Below, one piece after another: positions 52,317 to 61,000 of a DNA stretch of 64,000 nt. Source of the DNA: Nocardia pneumoniae NBRC 100136 (lineage in GTDB: Bacteria; Actinomycetota; Actinomycetes; Mycobacteriales; Mycobacteriaceae). Location: positions 1 to 64,000 of the forward strand of contig NZ_BAGF01000072.1 in NCBI RefSeq assembly GCF_000308755.1, in the 5' to 3' direction. The stretch's first letter is position 1. The number at the start of each line of letters is the position of its first letter. Made by a program: the position numbers and the translations under genes. Under the pieces are notes generated by a model. The model had not been told where the DNA came from, searched no databases, and worked only from the letters and a program-made list of their open reading frames with translations.

Positions 52317-52877
52317 ATGCCGCTACCGACCGCTGTCCCCGAGCGCACGCTGGTCACCGTCTCCGGTGCGCAAGTCCAGGTGCCGGACCCGGATTGCCTG
52401 ATCCACCTGCAGTTCCGTCGATTCGCCGGATGCCCGGTGTGCAACTTGCACCTGCGCTCGATCGTGGCCCGCAGGCAGGAAATCGCCGCGGCGGACATTC
52501 GCGAGGTGGTCGTCTTCCATTCCAGCGCCGAGGAATTGCGCAAGTACACCGCCGAGCTGCCGCTGGACTTGATCGCCGATCCGAGCCGGAAGCTCTACCG
52601 CGAGTTCGGTGTCGAGACCTCGCCTCGCGCACTGCTCGACCCGCGCGGCTGGCCCGCGATCCTGCGCGGCGTGGCCCACGACGCCTGGGCGACGCTCCGG
52701 GGCAAGCAGGCCGCCCCGCCCACCAAGCCCGAAGGCGGCAGCCTCGGCTTGCCCGCGGACTTCCTGATCGCGCCCGACGGACGTGTGCTCGCCGCGAAGC
52801 TCGGCGCGCACGTCTACGACCAATGGTCGGTAGACGAATTGCTCGCGCTGGTACCGGCGGTGGAGCGCCGAGCGTGA
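52317..52877 (+). CDS. Peroxiredoxin-like AhpC/TSA family protein
   Basis: 186 residues from ATG 52317 with GAGAGGAG upstream. The thioredoxin-fold active site appears as RRFAGCPVCNLHLRSI, a CPVC in place of the usual PxxxTxxC, followed by EVVVFHSSAEELRKY and FLIAPDGRVLAAKLGAHVYDQWSVDELLALV. It belongs to the AhpC-TSA_2-type family common in actinobacteria. The likely role is thiol-dependent reduction of peroxides or a disulfide-exchange function. It is the first gene of a three-gene operon (4-nt overlaps). Confidence 0.83.
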   Translation: MPLPTAVPERTLVTVSGAQVQVPDPDCLIHLQFRRFAGCPVCNLHLRSIVARRQEIAAADIREVVVFHSSAEELRKYTAELPLDLIADPSRKLYREFGVETSPRALLDPRGWPAILRGVAHDAWATLRGKQAAPPTKPEGGSLGLPADFLIAPDGRVLAAKLGAHVYDQWSVDELLALVPAVERRA

Positions 52878-53356
52878 GAATCATCGAAAGACCGCACTTG
52901 GCAAGGGCATTCGCGTTGGTCTTCGGTGGATTGCTTGCCGGTGCGTTCGGATATGGAGCGGTCAACGTCCTGTACGCCTTTCGCCGAGTGCCGCTGGAAG
53001 TGCGCTTCACCTTCCACACGGCATTGATGAGCGTGAACGGCCTGGTCATGCAGTCGCTGATGGGTCTGACCATCCTCAGCACACTGGTGCTCGCCGTCCG
53101 CTCCACCGGCCGGTCCCGCCTGCTCCCGGGCGGCGCGGCCGCGCTCGCCGTAGCGGCGTTTCTGATCACCCGCCTGGGCAACGTCCCGATCAACCAGGAC
53201 ATCAAGGTGTGGGCCGTCAGCGGCCCGCCCGCCGACTACGCCGAAATCCTCAGCCGCTGGGAGGCATTCCACTTCGCGCGCACAGCCTGTGCGCTCGTGG
53301 CCTTCGTGCTCGTCGTTCTGACCACCCTGCGCTACGCGAAAGAGGCACGCCCATGA
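52874..53356 (+). CDS. DUF1772-like small integral membrane protein
   Basis: 160 residues from GTG 52874, overlapping the peroxiredoxin stop. Four hydrophobic helices (ALVFGGLLAGAFGYGAVNVLYAF, LVMQSLMGLTILSTLVLAV, GGAAALAVAAFLITRLGNVPIN, FARTACALVAFVLVVLTTLRYA). The NVPINQDIKVWAV and RWEAFHFARTACAL motifs are those of the DUF1772/anthrone oxygenase-like family. Its function is unknown; its placement suggests a redox stress role. Confidence 0.8.
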   Translation: MRIIERPHLARAFALVFGGLLAGAFGYGAVNVLYAFRRVPLEVRFTFHTALMSVNGLVMQSLMGLTILSTLVLAVRSTGRSRLLPGGAAALAVAAFLITRLGNVPINQDIKVWAVSGPPADYAEILSRWEAFHFARTACALVAFVLVVLTTLRYAKEARP

Positions 53357-53967
53357 TGACCGTCGAACTGTTCGTCTCCGATGACACGTTGACTGCGGAC
53401 CGCAAACGTGAGCTGGCCGAACGGATCTTGCGCGACCTGACCACCGAGCCAGGCGCACCGGAATCGGTGCTGGCGAAAGCCCGTGAGCTGACCCACGTTC
53501 TGGTGCGCAGCCCCGAAGTCTGGGCGACCGGCGGGACCGACCCGAAGACCGCACCTCGCTATCTGGCGCGACTCACAGTCCCCGGAGCATGGGCGGGCAA
53601 CAGCGAATTCGGTAATCATGTGATCCCCCTGATCACCGACGCCATCGCCGAGTTCGAATCTGATCCGCACCGACTGACCCGCGACCCGCACTGCGTTGTC
53701 CAGATCGTCGGCCTCCGCGAACACAACGTCGGCACTTTCGGCCGACCGCTCACTATCACCGAGATCACCAAACTGATGACCGACGAATACCGCGCCTCCG
53801 GCGAGCACGCGCAAGCTCCGGAGGGCTACGCCATCGACCCGGTCTGCGGCATGACCGTCGAACTGTCCACCGCCCGCTTCACCCTCACCCACGACGGCAC
53901 CGACTACGCCTTCTGCGCACCAGTCTGCCGGAAGGTCTTCGCCGAGGAACACGCCGTCCCGCTCTGA
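53353..53967 (+). CDS. Tautomerase-like/YHS domain protein
   Basis: 204 residues from ATG 53353, overlapping the preceding stop by 4 nt. Residues 1-150 resemble small tautomerase-like proteins (MTVELFVSDDTLTADRKRELAERILRDLTTE... TVPGAWAGNSEFGNHVIPLITDAIAE) but lack the catalytic Pro at position 2. The end is a YHS metal-binding domain: AIDPVCGMTVELSTARFTLTHDGTDYAFCAPVCRKVF, with PVCGM and FCAPVC cysteines. The fusion may bring a metal or copper-binding function to the operon's redox role. Confidence 0.78.
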   Translation: MMTVELFVSDDTLTADRKRELAERILRDLTTEPGAPESVLAKARELTHVLVRSPEVWATGGTDPKTAPRYLARLTVPGAWAGNSEFGNHVIPLITDAIAEFESDPHRLTRDPHCVVQIVGLREHNVGTFGRPLTITEITKLMTDEYRASGEHAQAPEGYAIDPVCGMTVELSTARFTLTHDGTDYAFCAPVCRKVFAEEHAVPL

Positions 53968-53996
53968 GGTGTGTCAGCGAAAGCTGTCCACAGCGC

Positions 53997-54566
53997 TCAG
54001 GGCAGCAATGATCCGGGATCGATCGTGAATTCGAACGGACTGCGCAGGGTGACCGCATCACCAGCGGCCACCCTGTGCGTCAGCTCGTACGTGTGGTCGG
54101 CCCCGAGTTCGTATGCGAACAGAACCGGCAGGGACTCGCCTGGTAGCTGGCCTTTGAACGGGTTGGGCTCGAACCGCCAGTAGTTCGGGATACCCGCCTC
54201 TGCATAGACCACGGGTTTGACCATGCGGTCTTGCAACGTCGTAGATGTGGACACCACCTCTACCACGACTTCTACCTGATGAGCAGGAACTCCTCTGGTA
54301 TCCAATTCGATGGGGTCGGACACCACGATGAGATCGGGAATCGGCTCGTCGTCATCGATGAGCACGCCAACGCCTGCCAGCATGAGGCGATTCGATGGCA
54401 ACACCGCCTCTAGCACACGCCCTAGCGATCCGATCAGCCACTGATGCCGAGGCGTCGGCACGGCATTCACGACGAGCTGGCCGTTCAGCACCTCGTAACG
54501 CAGTCCATTTTCGGGCATGTGGTCGAGGTCGGCGGCCGTCCAGGTCTCGGCACGAGGAACCGGCAT
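53997..54566 (-). CDS. Uma2-family putative endonuclease
   Basis: 189 residues from ATG 54566, with GGAGGTGATT upstream. Typical Uma2/PD-(D/E)XK-like layout: WTAADLDHMPENGLRYEVLNGQLVVNAVPTPRHQWLIGSLGRVLEAVLP, then LIDDDEPIPDLIVVSDP and VEVVVEVVSTSTTLQDRMVKPVVYAEAGIPNYWRFEP, with the acidic residues and the K of the nuclease core (PDLIVV, VEVVSxxT, DRxxKPxxYAEAGIPNYW). The cellular role of this family is unknown. Confidence 0.87.
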   Translation of the reverse strand: MPVPRAETWTAADLDHMPENGLRYEVLNGQLVVNAVPTPRHQWLIGSLGRVLEAVLPSNRLMLAGVGVLIDDDEPIPDLIVVSDPIELDTRGVPAHQVEVVVEVVSTSTTLQDRMVKPVVYAEAGIPNYWRFEPNPFKGQLPGESLPVLFAYELGADHTYELTHRVAAGDAVTLRSPFEFTIDPGSLLP

Positions 54567-55068
54567 CGCCAGGAATCACCTCCAACCTCGTCGAACGATG
54601 GCGAATGATCGCCGCCGAGTCCGGCCTGACTGTAACCGACTCACCGAAACCAACTCGATGGCCGAAACCCGGCCACGCTGGCCGCGTGCTCTCGCAGTGC
54701 TGCGCGATCGGCAAGAGTGCGCGGCCACCATGAGCGGATATCGCCGACCTGCGGTGGACGGACGGAGCGTGATCGTACGGGCGCCGTCCGTCGGCACATC
54801 CGGGAGCGGACTCCGCATCACCCAATAGGCCCGAGAGCTGCGGATATGGGTGCGCGAGTGGGTGACATCACGCATGTCGGCGCAGTGCGGGGTCTGTGAT
54901 GCTCAGGCAGTCAGGTAACGAGAGGAGGTCGACGTGACGGTGTGGAACAGAGTCCGGGCGGAACGCGGCCCGATCGCGCCCGATCGTCAGCCGACCTGGG
55001 CGCGTCACCGCTCGCCCCGGGCCGCCGATGGCCGCACTGAGCTGGGCGTAAGGCGCAGGTGATCGGCG
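54567..55068. other. Intergenic stretch with no gene
   Basis: About 500 bases between the Uma2 gene and the following small frame. No frame with coding character or recognisable domain was found. Confidence 0.45.
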
Positions 55069-55404
55069 ATGACGGAGGTGCGTCGTATCGAAGTCGACGG
55101 GCTGCGCGTCTCGTGGCGTTTGTCTCAGGGGCATTTGATTTCCATCGTCGCGGTGCACAACGCGGCCGATGCCGCGCCGGTCGTGTCCTTCGGCCCCCAC
55201 ATTTATCCGGATCTCGCGCAAGCACGTGAACTCCTTCCGGGATTCACGAAGCTGTGGGACGCGGTGCGCCGCGAATTCTGGAACGAACTCATTCCGACAC
55301 GCCAGCAGTCGGTGGACCGAGGGGACCGAAGTGACCGCGGAATTCGCCTGGGACGCTGGTGTCTCTGGCGAGGCCGCACAGATAAAGACTTTCCCCGGAC
55401 CTGA
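55069..55404 (+). CDS. Possible small protein, low support
   Basis: A 111-residue frame (MTEVRRIEVDGLRVSWRLSQGHLISIVAVHNAADAAPVVSFGPHIYPDLAQARELLPGFTKLWDAVRREFWNELIPTRQQS). The first 80 residues have actinobacterial amino-acid composition; the rest looks out of frame, and a different frame continues with VTAEFAWDAGVSGE. It may be a broken gene. No family is recognised. Confidence 0.3.
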   Translation: MTEVRRIEVDGLRVSWRLSQGHLISIVAVHNAADAAPVVSFGPHIYPDLAQARELLPGFTKLWDAVRREFWNELIPTRQQSVDRGDRSDRGIRLGRWCLWRGRTDKDFPRT

Positions 55405-55590
55405 GGACATGAAAATGCTCGGTCTGTCCCGAGGTGCGGGGGTTCGACCCCGCGCTGCCCGGCAACGGCGCCGACCGCGGTTCACAACGGCGTGAACCTC
55501 CAGACAGATGATGAATTCTCCTCGACGTGGGCGGGCGCAGCTGGCCGTGAATAATCCCACCGGCACTTTCGGCGCGGCTAGATTTGTCTC

Positions 55591-57906
55591 ATGGCGCGAC
55601 GCAAGCCCGCTCGCGTGGTCGGTAACCTGCCGTTCCCGCTCACCAGCTTCGTCGGACGGCAGCGGGACATCCGCAAAGTCCGGGAGCTGCTCGGGACCGC
55701 GCGACTGGTCACGCTCACCGGTGTGGGCGGGGTCGGGAAAACACGGCTGGCCACCGAGGTCGCGGCCGCGTTCGGCCAGTCGTTCCCGGACGGGGTCTGG
55801 CTGGTGGACTTGGCCGCGGTAGGAGACGCGGATCTGGTGGCGCGTGCGGTGATGACCAGCCTAGGCATCGTCGACATGTCCAACCGCGGCGCCGACGAGC
55901 AGCTCGTCGACCACCTGGCCGACCTGCACGCGTTGCTCGTGCTGGACAACTGCGAGCATCTGGTGCAAGCGTGCGGTGCGCTGTGTGACCGGCTGCTGAG
56001 GTCCTGTGCCGAGCTGCGGATTCTGACCACCAGCCGGGAAGCGCTCGGGATCGTGGGCGAGCACGTGTACCCGGTGGCGCCGCTATCGATGCCCGCCTCG
56101 GACACGCCGATCACGCCGACGGCGCTGGCTGCCTTCGAAGCGCCGACACTGCTGCTGGAACGCGCGCGAGCGGTGCGTCCGGAACTCACCCCGGCCGAAT
56201 GCGACACGGACGCGGTCGTCCGGGTGTGCGACCGGCTCGACGGAATCCCGCTCGCCATCGAGCTCGCCGCGTCGCGGCTCCGGTCACTGTCGTTGCAGGC
56301 GCTCCTGGACCGGCTCGAAGATCGGTTCACTCTGCTGGCCACCGACACGCGGGCCGCGGCGCCGCGGCAGCGGACACTGCGAGCGCTGATCGACTGGAGC
56401 TACGGGCTGTGCCGACCGGCGGAGCAGCTGCTGTGGGCGCGCCTGTCGGTGTTCGCCGGAGGATTCAGCCTGGCCGCGGCCGAGGGCGTGTGCAGTGGTC
56501 CAGACCTGCCGCGCGAGCGGATTCTGGACCTGATCGACCACTTGGTCGCGCAGTCGATCCTGGCGCTCACCCCGACCGACGGCCTGCCGCGGTACCGGAT
56601 GCTGGAGACGATCCGTGACTACGGATCGCACCGGCTGACCGAGCTGGGTGAGACCGACGCCTTGCGCAAGCGGCATTGCGACTACTACCTCGCACTCGCC
56701 GAGCGGGTTGCCGGGGAGTGGAACGGGCCTCATCAGGCGGCCGGTCTGGCCGAGCTGCGCGCCGAGCACGGCAACCTCCAGGTGGCACTCGACTGGGCCA
56801 CTCATGAGCCGTCCGCTGCCCGCGAGGCCCTGTCTCTGGTCACCGCGCTGCGCTATCACTGGTGCGCCGATGGATTCCTCGGCGACGGACGGAGTTGGAC
56901 AGATCGAGCGCTGCGCCGCGCCGACCGATACAGCCCCGAACGGATCCCGGCGCTGTGGGTCGCGGCATGGGTGATGCTGCTGCAAGGCGACCACGACAAG
57001 GCCGACGGGGCGCTCGACGAGTGCGTCACGCTCGCCGCCGCGGTGGCGGACCACCGCGCCATAGCCTGGGCGAACAGCCTTCGTGGCACGTCAGAGCTGT
57101 TCCGTGGCCGCCTCGCGGAGTCCATCGCGACCTTCGAACGCGTCGTCGCGGAGTTCCCCGACGATGACGATCTCGTCCGGCTGACCCTGTTCCAGCTGGC
57201 TATGTCCCAGGCGCACGCCGGTGACGACAGAGCGCACGCGACGGCCCGGCAGGCGATTCGTTCGGCCGACGAATGCGGCGAACAGTGGAGCAAGTCGTAC
57301 GCTCTGTGGGCTCTCGCCTTCGACCGGTATGTCCACGGCGAGCTCGACGAGGCGGCCGTCTCGACCTGCGCAGCGCTCGAGATCCAGAGCGGTTTCAACG
57401 ACCGTGTCGGCACGGCGCTGATGATCGAACTGCTGGCCTGGATCGCCTCCGCTCGCGGCGAACACCGGCGTGCGGCGCGGCTGCTGGGCGCGGTCGGATC
57501 GGAATGGCGGCGGATCAGCACTTCGATCACTGCGTTCGGACCACACGTGGGAGACCGACACGCGGATTGCGAGCGCACCGTCGCCGCGTCCCTGCCCCAG
57601 GCGGTGTTGCGTGCCGAACGCGCACGGGGCGAAGGTCTCGACCACGACCAGGCGATCGCCTACGCGCTTGGCCGCCATGAATGCGCCGCGGAAATCGCGG
57701 AACGCGCGGACACCGTGCTGACCGCACGCGAGCAGCAGGTGGCCGAACTCGTCGCGGAAGGGCTCAGCAACCGGCAGATCGCGGAACGGCTCGTAGTATC
57801 ACCGCGCACCGTCGACCGGCACCTGGAGAACATCCTCGGCAAACTCGGCTTCTCGTCGCGGGCACAGATCGCCGCCTGGATGGCGCGGGAGGGCCGAGTG
57901 CGGTAG
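55591..57906 (+). CDS. LuxR-type regulator with AAA/NB-ARC-like ATPase domain
   Basis: 771 residues from ATG 55591. N-terminal P-loop ATPase: SFVGRQRDIRKVRELLG, Walker A GVGGVGKTRLA (near residue 45), Walker B ALLVLDNCEHL, sensor LTTSREALGI. A middle helical TPR-like region (residues about 330-690) follows, then a C-terminal LuxR helix-turn-helix: LTAREQQVAELVAEGLSNRQIAERLVVSPRTVDRHLENILGKLGFSSRAQIAAW. These large ATP-dependent activators often control secondary metabolism. The NRPS gene on the other strand is a plausible target. TAGATT ends 6 nt before the ATG, suggesting a leaderless transcript. Confidence 0.9.
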   Translation: MARRKPARVVGNLPFPLTSFVGRQRDIRKVRELLGTARLVTLTGVGGVGKTRLATEVAAAFGQSFPDGVWLVDLAAVGDADLVARAVMTSLGIVDMSNRGADEQLVDHLADLHALLVLDNCEHLVQACGALCDRLLRSCAELRILTTSREALGIVGEHVYPVAPLSMPASDTPITPTALAAFEAPTLLLERARAVRPELTPAECDTDAVVRVCDRLDGIPLAIELAASRLRSLSLQALLDRLEDRFTLLATDTRAAAPRQRTLRALIDWSYGLCRPAEQLLWARLSVFAGGFSLAAAEGVCSGPDLPRERILDLIDHLVAQSILALTPTDGLPRYRMLETIRDYGSHRLTELGETDALRKRHCDYYLALAERVAGEWNGPHQAAGLAELRAEHGNLQVALDWATHEPSAAREALSLVTALRYHWCADGFLGDGRSWTDRALRRADRYSPERIPALWVAAWVMLLQGDHDKADGALDECVTLAAAVADHRAIAWANSLRGTSELFRGRLAESIATFERVVAEFPDDDDLVRLTLFQLAMSQAHAGDDRAHATARQAIRSADECGEQWSKSYALWALAFDRYVHGELDEAAVSTCAALEIQSGFNDRVGTALMIELLAWIASARGEHRRAARLLGAVGSEWRRISTSITAFGPHVGDRHADCERTVAASLPQAVLRAERARGEGLDHDQAIAYALGRHECAAEIAERADTVLTAREQQVAELVAEGLSNRQIAERLVVSPRTVDRHLENILGKLGFSSRAQIAAWMAREGRVR

Positions 57907-58002
57907 CGCGTGCCGCGAAGCGGATGTACCTCGAACCCGGAACCCGCTGAGAACCGGGTGACCGCGCAAAGCGGACGGGTAGTGGCGCGGTAGACACGAA
58001 AG

Positions 58003-58036
58003 CCGCAGGCCCTGCCCGGGAGGGCTGGGCCTGCGG
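58003..58036. terminator. Terminator between convergent LuxR and NRPS genes
   Basis: A perfect 10-bp stem CCGCAGGCCC (58003-58012) with GGGCCTGCGG (58027-58036) and a 14-nt loop, located between the two convergent stop codons. It is likely bidirectional. Confidence 0.7.
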
Positions 58037-58059
58037 CATCGGCGTCACTCGAGGTGTCC

Positions 58060-61000
58060 CTATTCCACGACCACGATCGTGATCTCGTCGTCCGCCGTTT
58101 CCGTCTGGTCGCCCGGCGCGACGAACCAGTGCGTGACCTCGGCCTCGGTGAGGTCGGCCGCCGGGTCGCCGGTCGGGAGGACCGAGAGGGCGCCCGCAGT
58201 GGCGGAGGCCAGGAACTCCAACGCGGCCGGGCGGCCGGAGGTGGCGATGGCGTACGTGGTCGACTCGTAGGTGATCTCGTACTCCTCGCGCACCTGTTCG
58301 GCCCGGGCCAGCGCCTCGGACTGCGACAGCGTGGCCACCCCGGTTGCCGTGGTGACCACGAACGCCGGATGTTCTTCGCCGAGCGGGCGCACTCGGTCGG
58401 CGTAGGACACCGGATGCGACGCGGCCGCGGCGAGGTCCTCGCGCACCTGCGGGTCGTCGAGGGCCATCCAGCGGATGTCGCTGTCCGGCACCGGTTGCCG
58501 GGTGATCCCGAATCCGGTGCCCGCGACGGCCAGCTGCTCGGGGGTGAGATCACCGGCGAACAGGCAGGCCGCACCGGCCTTCTGCACCGCCCACACCGCG
58601 ACCACGGCGTCCACCGAGCGCGGCAGCGCCACCGCGACGACATCGCCCGGTCCGGCACCGCGATCGATGAGCAACCTGGCCAGCTGCGAGGAACGCCGAT
58701 CCAGCACGTGGTAGGCGACCTCGTCGTCCCCGGCCAGCAGCGCGGGCGCCTCCGGGTCCTCCTCGACGACCTCGGCCAGCACCTTGGCCACCGTGTGCGC
58801 GCCGACCCGGCCGACCGGCTCCGGCGCCGAAGCCGCCGCCGCGACACCGGATTCGACCAGCAGCCGGGCCCGTTCGTCCGCGTCCAGGATGTCGATGTCA
58901 CCGACCAGGGCGTCCGGGTCACCCAGCAGCGCTTCCAGCACCCGGACCAGACGCTGGGCCAGGATCTGCACCTCCTCGGCGGTGAACCGGCTGCCCAGAT
59001 ACCGCAACGTCAACTCGATGCTGGACTCCGCCATCACCAGCAACGTCATCGGGTAGTGCGTGGCGTCGTTGACACCGACACCGGTCACCGACATGCCATC
59101 GATCGAGCTGGCGGCCGAAATCGCCTCCTTGTCCATCGGATAGGACTCGAACACCATCAACGTGTCGAACAGCGACCCGGTACCCGCCACCCGCTGGATG
59201 TCGGTGAGCCCTACATAGTGGTGCTCCAGCAGGTCGGCCTGCTCGCGCTGCAACCGCTCCAGCAGCTCGCCGATGCTCTGGCGGTCATCGATCCGCAACC
59301 GCACCGGCAGCGTGTTGATGAACAGACCCACCATCGACTCGACGCCGGGCAGCTCGGCGGGACGGCCGGACACCGTCGCGCCGAACACCACGTCACCGCG
59401 GCCGGTGAGACGTCCGAGCAGGATGCCCCAGGACGCCTGCACCAGCGTGTTCACCGTGACGCCGAGTTCGGCGGCGTGCTTGGTGATCCTGCGGGTGCGG
59501 TCGGCGTCGATCTCGGTGGTCAGCGTGCCGATCTCGTAGTCCTCCGCGGCCGACCGTGGCTGCGGCGCGAGCTGGGTGGGCTCGGTGACGCCGTCCAGCG
59601 CCGCCGCCCAGGCCCGCAGCGAAGCCTCCCGGTCGCGTCCGGCCAGCCAGCCGAGGAAGTTGCGGTAGGAGGCCACCCGCGGCAGCGCGGTCTGATCGCC
59701 GCGCGCCGCGTACAGCACCAGCAGGTCCCGCATGAGCAGCGGCATCGACCAGCCGTCAAGCAGGATGTGGTGGGTGGTGATGGCCAGGTGCCACTGCTCG
59801 GCGTCGCTGCGGAACAGCGTGAACCGCATCAGCGGCGGCGTGGCCATGTCGAAGTGCGTGGCCCGCTCCACCGCGACCTGACGCTTCAGCTCCGCGTTCC
59901 GCGCCTCGGCGGGCAGCTCGGTGAGATCCACCTCGCGCCACGGGGCTTCGACCCGATCCAGCACGACCTGCACGGCTTGGCCGTCGGAGTCGGTGACGAA
60001 CGCGGTGCGCAGGTTCGGGTACCGGTCGATGATGCCCTGGGCCGCCGACCGCAACCGCGCCACGTCCAGCGTTCCGCCCAGGTCCACCACGGCCTGCATG
60101 GTGTACACGTCCACGGTGGACTGGGTCATCAGCGCGTGGAACAGCAGACCCGACTGCAGCGGCGAGAGCGGCCACACCTCGGTCAGCGCCGGGTAGGTCT
60201 GTTCCCACACCTCGATGTCCTGCTGCCCCACCCGCACCAGCGGCATATCCGACGGCGTGAAGCCGCCCGCGTCCGGCCGCCGCGCGTGCGTGGCCAACGC
60301 GGTCAGCGCCTGCACCCAGAGGTCGGCGAACTCCTGGACCCGCTCGGCGGTCAGCAGACCGGTCGGGAAGGCGAACGACGCACCCAGCTGCGGGCCGTCG
60401 GCCCCCTCGGTGACGATCGCGTTGATATCGATCGTCGCGTTGGCGGGCATGTCGAGGTCCATGTCGACATCCAGCTGCCCGAGGTCGGCCACCGGCACCC
60501 AGCCGATCTCGGCGAGCTGCTCGGGGATCTCCCCGGCCGACATGCGGCCCAGGTAGTTGAAGCTGATCTGGCCCGACGAGCCGAGGCTCGGCGCGGTCTC
60601 CGGATTCAGCTGCCGCAGCAGGCCGTAGCCCAAGCCCTTGTCGGGCACCGCGAGCAACTGCTCCTTGATCGACTTCACGACCTCGCCCAGCGCGGCGCCG
60701 CCGGCGAAGGCGTCGGCGAGATCGGCGCCGGCCAGGTCGAGCCGGACCGGGTAGGCGGAGGTGAACCAGCCGACCGTGCGCGACAGATCCGCACCGGGCA
60801 CCACGTCCTCTTCGCGGCCGTGGCCTTCCAGCTTGATCAGCGCCGCGTCCGAGCCGTCACCGCGCCAGCGGGCCACCGCCATGGCCAGCGCCGACAGCAG
60901 GCCGTCGTTCACCCCGCCGCGGTAGAGGCCGGGGATCGCGGTGAGCACCGCGTCGGTGACCTCGGCGGGCACCGTGACCTCGACCCGCTCGACGGTCGCG

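Noticed and set aside
55430..55465. A tRNA T-arm-like sequence GCGGGGGTTCGACCCCGC
   Set aside because: The T-stem does not pair in the correct register and no acceptor, D-arm or anticodon arm is nearby. It is a simple GC hairpin.
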